Source: Gonocerus acuteangulatus (taxonomy: Eukaryota; Arthropoda; Insecta; Hemiptera; Coreidae). Taken from it: a DNA stretch of 64,000 nucleotides. Below are positions 12,590 through 24,300 of this stretch, piece after piece. The number at the start of each line of letters is the position of its first letter. Within the stretch, counting starts at the first letter, position 1. The DNA is taken from contig OX328131.1 in assembly GCA_946811695.1 (NCBI GenBank), forward strand, positions 9,725,152-9,789,151, written 5' to 3'. The translations under genes were made by a program, and so were the position numbers. Under the pieces are notes generated by a model. The model was not told where the DNA came from, ran no database searches, and was given only the letters and a program-made list of their open reading frames with translations.

Positions 12590-13005
12590 ATTATATAAAC
12601 TTAAGCCAGCTTATGGGTCTTCAAATCTTATCTTATTTTATTTTACGTTGAGATGTTTTGGCTCACACCATTGTCAATCTCTACTTTGTCATAGCTGTAT
12701 TTGAAGTATCTCAAATTTTATTTTTTAATTAAGACATCTTTGACCTAGATACTATTTAGCCATCTGTGAGTGAGTCGACCCTCAGATCTCTCGGAACCAA
12801 CTGGAGGTGTGAGGGTAGACTCACTCACAGATGGCTAAATAGTATCTAGGTCAAAGATGTCATAAATGAAAATAAAATTTGGGATACTTCATAAAGAACT
12901 ATGACAAAGCAGAGATTGATAATGGCGTTAATCGAACAACACGTCTCAACAAAAAATAAAATAAGATTTGGAGAGCCATAAGCTGGGTTAAGTTTAATTA
13001 ATCTA
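12590..13005. mobile_element. Large foldback element (about 200-bp arms)
   Basis: The left arm starts ATAAACTTAAGCCAGCTTAT and returns as its near-complement ending at about 13000. The best-conserved part, GACATCTTTGACCTAGATAC, lies next to a central TCTCGGAACCAACTGG. No coding capacity is seen. It is bounded by TA-rich sequence, so a TA target duplication is possible but unproven. Confidence 0.75.
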
Positions 13006-13020
13006 TATATATAAAATTAA

Positions 13021-13320
13021 AAGTGAGGTGAGGTTAGCTCAGTAGTAGAGCATTGGACTAATAAGCTGGAGGACCTGAGTTGGAATCCCGAGCAAGCACT
13101 AAAGACTTTTATCTTCTAGTGTCTTCGTTCATGGGTTTGATTCGGCCTTCCTGACCATCCCTTGGCCAACCCAGCCTTTAATTAATTTATAAATGGGTAC
13201 CTGCAAAAGGAGAAAATCAGGCGGACGGAGCGTAGTACTGGCCATACTATGTCCCTAGTGTGCAGTATAGTCATGATTTATGGTCATGATCTCCAATCCG
13301 CTATTAATTAAATTCCAGAT
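13021..13320 (+). mobile_element. tRNA-derived SINE (family A)
   Basis: A tRNA-like head carries box A (TAGCTCAGTAGTAGAGC) and a box B-like GAGTTGGAATCCC with tRNA spacing. A non-tRNA body of roughly 200 bp follows, including GGCGGACGGAGCGTAGTACT. Boundaries are approximate because I could not define the target duplication. Confidence 0.7.
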
Positions 13321-13718
13321 ATTAGCTAGGTATACAAAAAAGATATTTCCTCCTAATTCATACTAAAAGCACATTAACCTAAACAAGGACATGGCCCAGT
13401 AAAAAAACAAGGTCTGAAGATTGTAATGTAATAAATATGAGATAATGCACAATTATACAGGTCAGCTATTGATACATTTGTGTATTCTGAGTTTTATGTT
13501 TATTGCCTGAAATTTTAATTCTAACCAGTATGATATAGGGTTGGCAAATAAGTCCTTTCGGTTTTTGTATTCATGTTTTGTTTACAATATGTCACATTTA
13601 TCTGATGCAATTAATCCCAACAGAGGATTGTTTATCCTATTTGTAATATGTAAACAGTTATGTCTGTCGACACTTGTTAAGATTAGGTCAGTATTGCGTT
13701 TGTGATCCAGCTGAGAAG

Positions 13719-13755
13719 ATGGACGGTAATTTATTGCATTATAGGCATATTTTGC

Positions 13756-13811
<56 letters not shown>

Positions 13812-14974
13812 GGCGCATCTACATCTAGGTCATTAGCGCCGACATCCAGGGTGTAGCGAGGAATTTTACCAGCGAGCCGTGGGATGATAAAATTCCTGCC
13901 GGAGGTTGGGAATCGAACCCACCATCTCCCGCTTATGAATCCAAGGCGCTAGCCATTAGACCACGGGAGACCCCATTTTGCTGTATTATTTCAAAAAAGG
14001 AAAGCGAGCTGCAGAGGATCATAAAAAAAATATACGGGGTCTATGGGGATAAAGCCTTAACAGGGCGCACGTGCCAAAATTGGTTTGCCAAGTTTAGGGC
14101 AGGGAATTTTGACATAAACGACGCACCACGACCTGGTCGTCCACAAGAAATTGAAAGCATTGATGTTAAGGCTATAGTCGATCAAAATCCTTCCCAATCA
14201 GTGCGAGACATTGCTGAGGCCCTAGATATATCACATGCAAGCGTAGAAAATCATTTGCGGAAGCTCGGCTATGTTTCTAGGCTGGATGTTTGGGTCCCCC
14301 ACTCTCTGACCGAAGCCAACTTGGCAAAACGCATTTCCATTTGCGATTCCCTGCGAAAACGTCAAGAAAACGATCCATTTCTTAAAAGACTTGTGACAGG
14401 GGATGAAAAGTGGATTGTCTACGATAATGTGGTGCGAAAAAAATCTTGGAGACCTAGCAACGAACCACCTGGAACTACATCTAAAGCGGGATTGCACCCA
14501 AAGAAGATAATGCTTTCTGTATGGTGGGATTTCAAGGGTGTGATTTTTTATGACCTGCTGCCACAAGGTAAATCAATCTATTCCACTCTATACTGCTCAC
14601 AATTAACAAAATTGAATGAATCAATTCGACGAAAACGCCCAGAACTGGCAAATCGAAAGGGTGTCGTCTTCCATCATGATAATGCCAGGCCCCACACTTC
14701 GTTAGTCACCCGCAACAAATTGTTAGCCCTTGGATGGGATCTTTTGCCCCACCCTCCCTATTCACCGGACCTTGCTCCTAGTGACTACCACTTATTCCGG
14801 TTTCTACAAAATTCCTTAGGTGGAAAACGGTTTGAAAACGAACAGGGTGTCAGGGAGCACCTTGATCATTTTTTCGCTAATAAACCACAGACATTCTATG
14901 AGCATGGGATTATTCAGCTGATGGAGAGATGGGGTAAAGTAATAGAAAATAATGGACATTACATTGTAGATTAA
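13719..14974 (+). pseudogene. mariner transposase, interrupted
   Basis: Translation starts at ATG 13719, runs about 14 codons, is cut by a SINE, and resumes at about 13988. An eight-A run near 14022 contains one extra A and shifts the frame. From there to the TAA at 14974 the frame is open. It encodes the HTH region (RGRPQEI..., VRDIAEALDISHASVENHL) and the DDE domain. The catalytic set is visible: GDEKW, HHDNARPHTS and YSPDLAPSDYHLF, with 34 residues between the second and third aspartates (DD34D). The protein cannot be made as it stands, but the catalytic residues are intact, so the element died recently. Confidence 0.93.
13762..13974 (-). mobile_element. Complete tRNA-derived SINE (family B) inside mariner
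   Basis: On the minus strand a tRNA-like head (box A GTGGTCTAATGGCTAGCGCC, box B GGTTCGATTCC) is followed by a short body. It ends in CGGCGCTAATGACC...GATGCGCCGTA and a long poly-A. A 13-bp TSD, ATTTTGCTGTATT, lies at 13749-13761 and 13975-13987. This is the reference copy for the tail fragments at 2851, 41345, 48623, 53378 and 59038. Confidence 0.95.
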
Positions 14975-15375
14975 AATAAAAATTATGTTCAAAATATACA
15001 ATAGTTTTCTTTCAACTTAAAAAACCGAAAGGACTTATTTGCCAACCCTATATATTATATTTTACAGATAGAAAATGGCTTATAGCCAAAAAGTTTCTGT
15101 AACAAAATTTAAATAATTTAGTGTGTGGCATGCCGCACCCTATGTAACTTGAAAATATAAATATATTCGAGGACTGAATAGAGCTGTTACCAACTACCTA
15201 CATCTTAAGTCTTCAACTTAGGATCTACACAATAAATAAATGCTTATTGAGGAATAGTGTGTTCTAAATGTATATCTTGCTTTATTCAAAATAAAAATTT
15301 CTCTGATAAATGAATTCCCTTATACCAGTGCATGTAGATGTTCTGCATTGAGCAAGTTGTAGCATTAAATTATTA

Positions 15376-18300
15376 TCAATCTATTAATAGCTGCCTGAAT
15401 GAACCCTGGAGAAATTCACTGGCATTTCTTCCCAGCCTCTTCTGTTCATCCGATATTTCTGCTAGTGGTCCAAGGAACCAGTCTCGCTTTGATGTACACT
15501 CTTCAATCCAGGCTTCTACAAATTATGAATAATATGTTTGTATTATTGTAAAATTTCCTTTATATTTTGTATAATTGATATGAGAAGAAAGAAATGTTTA
15601 AATTATTTTACTTTTTTAATTATAAATATGAAAAAAATAAAGCTTTTCATAGATATTCTCCCAAGCTGTGTGTAGTGAGACAAAGTTAAGCCATCAAATA
15701 AAGATTTTTTTTTTTATGCAGTAAAGCAGTATAACCTGTGGTGCTAGTGTACCTCAAATTACCTGGTTGGTGGTACAGGAAAAATAATCAGTAATACCAG
15801 ACATAATATGTCTTAATATATTATATTAAATCATAAAAACATCATCAATCATGAAAATGAATAAAGATAAGGAATATGGAAACATTTAATAACAATAATG
15901 AAAAAAAAAAAAAAAAAATCGTTTAGATAAAATTCAGGAACATAAATATGCTTTAGGTCCACCCGACAAACCTATGTAATGTACTGTATAACATACAGTC
16001 GTCTTTTTTGTACATGGTCACCACGCATGCGCAAACGTCAACGGGTACTTTTTTTTATCGTTTTTTTTTTTCAGTTTAGTCATCGTTAAAGAATATTTAT
16101 CCTTTCTAATTAATTAACGGCTTGACAGGCGTCTAGCCTTGGCCCTCTCAACAAGCTGCCATGGCCCTCTCAACTGCCTGTATCAACTTATCTCAATGAG
16201 TAGCAAGTCTGCTGGACACTCCAACCATCCTTAGATCCTCAGTCACCAAGTCCTTCCACCTTCCTTTAGGTCTTCCTCCTGCTCTGGCTCCATCTGGGGT
16301 TCCATAGTAAGTATAATATCCTGCTTGCTCTATTATCATCCATCCTGATAACAGGGCCCAGCCATTTGAGGCGCTGAATTTGTACAATGGGAAACTTTTA
16401 GATCATCGAAGAAGTTGTATGTCTCTTTATTCTCCCCCCCCCATTTTCCTGGATTGGCCCCATTATGCGTCTCAGCACCTTACTTTGGAATCTGTCTATC
16501 TTTTCCGGTACATTTTTGCTTAGGGTCCAGGTTTCATGGGCATATGTTAGCACAGGTCAGATGATAGTTTTCTACAGTACTATTTTAGAAGCAGCGGTTA
16601 ACAGGCAAAATATGCTTTGTTGGCCCCCATTATTCGATTTTGACCTTCCTCCTCTTCGTCCGTCCAATCATTGACAATGAAGCCTAGGCACTTGAAACTT
16701 GACACGCTTTGGAACATATAATTTCCCACTACATAATGCTTTGGAGGGTCTAGAGGCTTATTCTTTCTTTTTCGCAGAACCATAAATAAAAAATATACGA
16801 GAAAACAAAATTATTCTCAAAAGTGATAATTATAAAAACCATTCATTATTTGGCACATTTTGTAATTAATAAATTTTGATTATTTACAAATATAAATTTA
16901 TTGTTTAAGCAATATGATGACACATACGCCTGGTAGTCGTGAGTGCTAAGGCGAGTGCACTCTGTGCCTAAGGTCGTGGGTTCGATTCTCACTAGGGCTG
17001 ATGGTTTTTCTTTCAAAAACAGAAAAGGCATTAGCCCTATCCTGGCTATAAAAGGGCGATAACCTGTAGAAGATCTGTCCAAAAAATTGTTGTCATGTAT
17101 AAGTGCACGCTAATATTTAAATAAATAAATATGATAATACACACTAGATGATAAATTATTACTTACCACTTAGGACTTGAAGGGAATGGCTTTCACCACC
17201 ATAGTCTTTCGGTAACATTTCTTTAGGATAGTGATTTAGTAAAGATTTTCCATTATCAGCATAAATAAATATCTAAAACATTTATTAACACAACTTCAAG
17301 ATAAATCCAAAAAAATAAGAAAATTTTTCATTTTTTGTAAACGTGATATGAAAGCCTAATAAATAAAACTACAATATTTCAGTTGATTGTTATATTATTT
17401 TAGCTATGGGAATAATATTTAATGTTGGAAGAATGGTGTATCTTAGCCATGTGCGTATATAGAAAATAATTTCGGGGGGGGGGCTGAGACCATTTCCGGG
17501 GAATGGAATACTAAACATTTAGAGCTTGGAATAGTTTTAGTCAACTAAAACGCTATTACACGTAAAATAAAATATTTTTTATCTAAGTGATCTTATTTAA
17601 TTTATTTTTAAGGGTTTTACGACAAGTTTTTACCATCAAATCAAAATTTCGGGGGGGTTGCAGCTCCCTTAGCCCCCCTTATATACGCCCATGATCGTAG
17701 CGCATTTACATAACGTTCTTAACCCTAGTGCCGTTTAGAAAGCTTGGAATATATGTAGTTCATATTTTGTGAACAATGTTTTCACACAACAAGCTTTTAA
17801 CGTCTGCTAGTTAACAAACTTGATGTATTGTAGCAAGCTTCATCAAAATCGGATCACAGTATCCGATATATATGTACAGGGTGTCCCCAAAATAAACGGC
17901 CAAACTTCAGGATTCGATGCACGATGAAAAAAGAAAGAATAAAGTCCTTTGGGATATATCTCCTTTTTGGTCGTTTACGAGAAAAACGCAAAAAACTAAA
18001 ATAAATTATAGAAAGTCAATCTTTCATAAGCCCTATATAAAAATCGTTAAAAGTATTTGTTTTATCCCCCACCCCCTCCACTCACGCTCTTACCCCCACC
18101 CCACCACAAAAATATAGGAGTGCGTATGGCTCCACGTATTCCTCGATAATAAACTGTCCTTGTTCGAGGAGGAAGTACTTTTGGTACATAGATTGGGAAG
18201 CAGGTTCCAAGTCGACGGTTGTCCAGCCCACTACGGGAGGGCTGTACGAAATTGGTAGGATATTAACTATCCATGGCGTTGGATTGGACACGTTGGGCCG

Positions 18301-21300
18301 GTATCTTGGCCGGCTCCATCTTCAGACCTCACGCCCTTGCATTTCTTTGCATGGGGTGACATTAAAGATTTGGTTTATAGGGAGCACATTGGCTCAAGGG
18401 AGTACCTCATCCGTCGTATCAGATGGGCCCGGGAATTAAGTTGGGCTTTAACTCTTCACTCGAGTACATACGAATGCCGATTTCAGCAGAATTATCTTGT
18501 TACCGGCGATCAGAACAGATATAAGAACATAATTATGTATCAAAAAACGACAAAAAAATACAAAAAATATTGTGTTTCGATTATCGGTGGACCACCCTCC
18601 CGTCATTACCCCGGATAATGGAGGTCCTGCTGTATATATATATATATATCTATATATATATATATATATATAGATATATATATATATATATATATATATG
18701 CCTTAAACGGGATTCTCCTGTAGGTAGGAATAATTGGGAGCTTGCTATAATTGGGATCTATCTAGGAAGGAAAGGGAAGTTTTAATGTTGAATACACAAA
18801 GAAATATAATTATACTCTATTTACTTACCCGATTGGCTAGTTTCTTTGGTAGTAAGGGTTTTATTACTAAATTTAGAGCATTTTCTAGAAATGAAGGTGC
18901 ATTTATGAAGATAGCACCTTTAATCCTGACTGGAGCAGCAAACTGTAAAGAATATAATATTCATGAATTTTTAATTTATTCTGATGTTAATTACTGATTT
19001 TGTTAATATATTTACCCTTTATTTAATTTATATATTTATCTAGTATTTTTTTGGATAGTAATGGCACTGGAGTATAGAGGAAAGAGTGCTAAGAGGGTAA
19101 CAGTGAGGTTTGACCATGTGAATGTATAAACGTTTTAAGTGTTTATTCTTTAATATGTCTCCACCACGATCCTTAACAGCTTACTGTCTATAACTGTTGT
19201 ATAGTTGTTCATTAACAATTGTTTCATTATTTATTTATATTGCTATCATTATGAGTCTTCCTTCGATTTATCCCAACAGAGTTTTTGAGGAACTTACAAC
19301 AACTTATTAGTAAGCCCATTAAAAAATGTCCTCATAACTACTGACATCAACTTAAGTGTGAATTTCTGTTTGAAAAGACAAACCTGAACGTAGTCGAGGA
19401 ATTCCTTGATGATTCTAGGCGGTACCTTCATCACATGAGCTAAGGTTAGGTTCTTAGCATCCAGTACTGCCCATTCGCCGGCTATCGCATCGTCTTCTCT
19501 TGCACGGAGTTCTGATATCATGAAGATTCTCTTCAGAACACCCACCACTTCCAACTCATCAGGATCCGTCTCGACTAGTGAAAACATCATCACTCTATGC
19601 CCTTCGGGTGTTGGCTTTGGTAATGCTCCTATCAAACTTCAAGGAAAAATAAATATAAAATCACAGACTTCTTCTAAAGATGTTATTGTTAGAAGAAGGT
19701 AATAATAATAATTGTGCACATTCAGAATAATTATGACAATATACCATGTCCATCGACAGTCCCTGGCAAGCAAGCTACAGAACCTAAGCAGGAGCCTTCA
19801 TTTTTTCGCGTTTCCTCCCTCCTTCAAATACCCAATTTCTTAAATACCCGGGTATTTAAGGTATTTAACTAAACCGCGACTTAGTAATCGAATATTGTAA
19901 AATGTCATGGATCTTGCCAGTTTAGAGCTATTGCAACACTGAGAAACTATTAAAACAATAATAAATTATATAATAGGATCACTGAGAGGTTAATAAATAA
20001 TAAATTATTACCTGAAAATGGACCTTCGGACTACCAATAAAACAAGTTGTTTGCCTAAATTTGATACTACTGTACTGCATTCACAAAAATGTAGCCTCAG
20101 CTAAAACATTGGACTAGGATTATCTCAATTTCTCAAAACTCAAATTAAGTTACCTACTCATTGATCAAAACACATGTACCTTTCAAGCCTCTCCACCATA
20201 ACATGGGACTTATTTTATTATTTTCTTTGTCATTGTCTTCAAGACCTTCCCAAACAAAGGATCTTTGCCATAATCCCTCTTGGTCCCTATAGCCAGCTAT
20301 GTTTTTCCGAAGATCAACTGATTTCAATCCCATGCTTCTGCCTAGCTCACACACAAAACAAATGGAAGAGTTCAACAAGTCTGCAGCAAGATGTGCATTT
20401 CCAACACCAAACTGAATGCGTTTCTCCTGTTTAGTTAACACAAGTTTTTCCTCCGTTTTTTGAAGAGAAGATTCTGGGTTTCTTGTTGAAGAGTTTTCAG
20501 TAATTATTAAATCTCTTATGAACTGTGTGGATCAAACGGGCATTTAATTGAATGGCAGTGATAAGTTCAACAATTGGATCAAGGATGTTAACTAGTTTCC
20601 CAACTCGGACTCAAAACACTCTGTTATCAAGAAGCTACCTTTTCATTTCTGGTGAGATTTCCGCTTACTGTAATGTTGTTACTACTGTATGAGCATAATT
20701 TCAAATAATATTAACAAGGATCACAAACTTAAACTTAACTTAAAATGGTTTTGAACTATTGTAATAAACATTAAAAATGTTTTTGGCCCTTTTTTAAAAT
20801 TTAAATAAGTCCTTAATAATTAAATAGGCTTCGTTAAAACCTTTTTAAAATTAATTAACCTTCCCCACTGTAAAAGTAATCATGAAAATTCATAGATATA
20901 CATTAAGTTGTAAATACCCATAAATACCCGGACCGACTTTTAACTTTCTTTAAAATATTACTGGTAAAGTATGTAGCTTTTATGATCAAATGGGTAAGTT
21001 TCAGTCCTTGTTTGCACCAAAAAATATTCAAAGAAGTTGTATCAAGCTCAAAAACTGAAAATACCCACTTTTTGGGTATTTACCTTCCCTCTGGGTATTT
21101 ACCGACCCCACATCACTGATGACACCCCCCTTATCAAGACCTACCTGTGTGCCGAGTTTGATCAAAATCGGTCAAACGGTGTGGATTTTTATAAGGAACA
21201 ATCATACAGACAGACTGCTTTAGAAATTTTTGACCTGGCCTATGACACGCCCCGTATGAAGACCTACCTACCTGTTTGCCATGTTTGGTCAAAATCGGTC

Positions 21301-24300
21301 AAACGGTGTGGATTTGTATAAGGAATGAACTGACTGACAAACACATAAACAGACATGTAATTTATATGTATGTGTGTGTGTCTGTTTTCTCTCTAGGTTC
21401 CCCAAAAAATAATTTGTCTGATTTAAGTGGGCAAGTTCATTAAACAGCAGATTCCGTCAACCAGAACATGGGATTAAAAGTAGCAGCCCATGCATTTTTT
21501 TCGTTAATACATCCTTTTAAAAGCTACACATATACCTGAGACTTCCTGGGTAATACCAATTTTTCAGGAATAATATAAGTAGTATAAAATATTGTTTTGC
21601 TTTTTACTATAAACTGTGAGATTTCTACTCGTTGAGAAAACGGTCAACAAGAAGGTGTTTTGTGACCAGAACTATAAATAAAATAGAAAAACAATATTAC
21701 AGCAGTATTCTGCAACTAATTAGGTATTAGATAAAAAATAACAATAATAATAATTAGAACAGATAAAAAATGTTAGTTCATACGCCATTGAACACCTTCC
21801 GTTTTGGGTTTTTTCGCCTCTCGGCACAACTGTGGAACATCCTAACTTAACTAGATATTCCAGTAAGGAGTTCTCTGCTTTGAATCCTATCATTGGCTAG
21901 GATGCATGCAATTAAGGTAAAAGTGAAGTTTCACGCCCTCCAAACCGATTTCTTTAACACTTTTCATAACAATGTATTTTGATGCATTAAACACGAATAC
22001 TTAAAAAAAAACCTTCGCATTTAACTAGGAAAGAAGTTATTAAGCACTAAAGTTCACTGTTAGGAAGGTTATAAACCTAGGCGTCAACAGCGTATTTGTA
22101 AACACGCGCATGCGCAGATATGTTTTTTTTTTTTATTTATTTATTTATTTATTTGAAATCTGTACAAATTATAAACAGTACAATAATCAAGTTTGATGAT
22201 GCAGATATTATGAACAAGTTGAAAAAAAATGGAAAAAGTAAAATAAAATAAAAACAATACAAAATGTGAAAGAAGCCAGCCATTGTTGGCACTTTCAAAG
22301 CTGTCCAAATAAATATTTTAATGATCCCTATATGATCAGAAGAGTAAATTTTCTCGGGGCCACTGTCTCTTGAGCCGCCTGGGAGGATTGTCTGGATGGG
22401 ATTGGGACGATAGGGATAGACCTTCCGGGTTAGGATGGTAGGACAATTTGGAGTGGAACATTTGGAAACGGGTTTTAGCAAGGTCAAGGACAAATGGAAT
22501 GTTAAGGTCATTGTGAAGGGTTTTGTTTGAGACGTAGAAAGGGGCATTTACAATTTTACGGAGCACTTTTGACTGGAATGCCTGTATTCTGTTGATGTTG
22601 GATGGTTTTGCAGACCCCCAGAGTTCAAGTCCGTATGTCCATATTGGTCGAATGATTGTTTTGTATATCGTTAGTTTGTTCTGTATTGATAATTTAGACG
22701 AGGGTCCAAGGAGTCGTCTAAGTAGTCCGTATCTTTTGTTCAGTTCTTGTCTTTTCAGTCTCGTGTGAGGGTTCCATGTCAGTCGGCTGTCAAGGTATAA
22801 TCCTAGATATCGAACCTCGCTGGATACTGGTAGTGGAGTGTTTTTGAGATGTACAGAAGGGCATGATCTCCGGTTGAGAGTGAATGTAACCTGCTTACAT
22901 TTTTCCGGGTTGATTTTTACTCTCCACATGTCACTCCAATGTTGTATGGCGGTAAGATGTTCCTGCAGGTGTTGGGATGCTACTGAGGGATCAGGGGAAG
23001 TTGACAGGATGGCAGTATCATCTGCGTAGGTTGTTAGTAGGGTTTGGGGGTGTGTGGGAATATCCGCAGTGTAAAGGAGGAAAAGGAGAGGACCAATAAT
23101 ACTCCCTTGAGGGACTCCAGCATTTATGGGGCAGGTCGGGGAAAGAGTTGTACCGTATTTGACTTGGAAGGATCTGTTTGACAGATAGGATTTGAGGATA
23201 AGGAAATAGGTGTGTGGAAGTATAAGCTTTACTTTGTAAAGTAATCCCGGGTGCCAAACCCGATCGAATGCTTGAGCAACGTCGAGAAAGGCACTCGTGC
23301 AAAAACTCTTACGTTCAAGCGAGGAGGAAATTGAGTCTACGACTCGTAAGCACTGTTGTATAGTGGAATGCTGGAAGCGGAAACCAAATTGATGGTTGGG
23401 AATTGTATTCGAGGATTCTATGATAGGGAGGATTCTTTTGTACAGGAGTTTTTCGAATATTTTGGACATTAATGGGAGAAGGCTGATGGGCCGATAGGAA
23501 GAGGAGCAATCTGGAGGTTTAAAGGGTTTGGGGATAACGACGACGACTGAGTGTTTCCAGGGATTCGGGAAATGGGTTTTCTTAGGATTGAGTTATAGAG
23601 GTATTGTGGAGGTGATAAGATCATAACCGGGAGATTTCCTAGGAAGGTGTTTGATGATGTATTTAACATCGGATGGATGGAAAGCTTTGGGAGGGAAGGA
23701 GAATTCAGGTAATGTTCGATATCTGCATCATGGGAAGGGCTCATTTGAGGATTAGGGGAAAATACTGTGGTTAGGTGTGTGGAGAGGAGGAGCGCCTTTT
23801 CTTCATCACTTCTGGCCCAGGTCCCATCGTTGCGTTTGAGAGGGGAAGGGATTGAGTGGAACTTAAGGATTCTACGAGTGACTGTCCACAAAGAACAGTC
23901 TTGTGTAGAGAGGGATGAAAGGTATTCGTTAAAGGATTCTGAACGGAATTGGGATAGGGAAGATTTCAGTTGGCGTGTCAGTCTGTTGTATGCGTTTCTG
24001 TCCGAGGGATAACGGGATCTTTGCCTTAAAGCCCTGGCTCGTCGCTTGGCTGCAAGGAGTTCTTGGATGTGGTTTGGGAGTTGCATTTTGGGTGGAGGAG
24101 GTAACCCTGTCCTTGGTCGGCATGAATTGCGGGCACTGTCCTGAATGGCTTTAGTCAACAATTCAGTGGCTTTGTCTAGGTCTGAAGGGGTTTTTAGGGA
24201 AACGGTTAGGTCTATGGAGTGCTCTAGGTTGAGCTGAAATGATTGCCAGTTGTTAGGACCGGGTGTGAGGGTTGGTTGTAGAGGGCGGGGTACAGCGGAT

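Larger units (their letters stand above)
13536..15050 (+). mobile_element. Full-length mariner element
   Basis: Inverted termini read AGGGTTGGCAAATAAGTCCT on the left and its complement on the right, flanked by TA. The element is about 1.3 kb once the 226-bp SINE insertion and its duplication (13749-13987) are discounted, the usual size for mariner. Confidence 0.95.

Noticed and set aside
13021..13095. A functional tRNA gene
   Set aside because: Box A and B are present, but the cloverleaf stems are poor and a SINE body follows.
16915..17000. A functional tRNA gene
   Set aside because: tRNA-like head of a SINE; no proper acceptor stem or terminator directly after it.
22149..22547. 132-codon minus-strand frame beside the Jockey ORF2 end
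   Set aside because: Alternative frame of the LINE 3' region; the RT frame there is clear.
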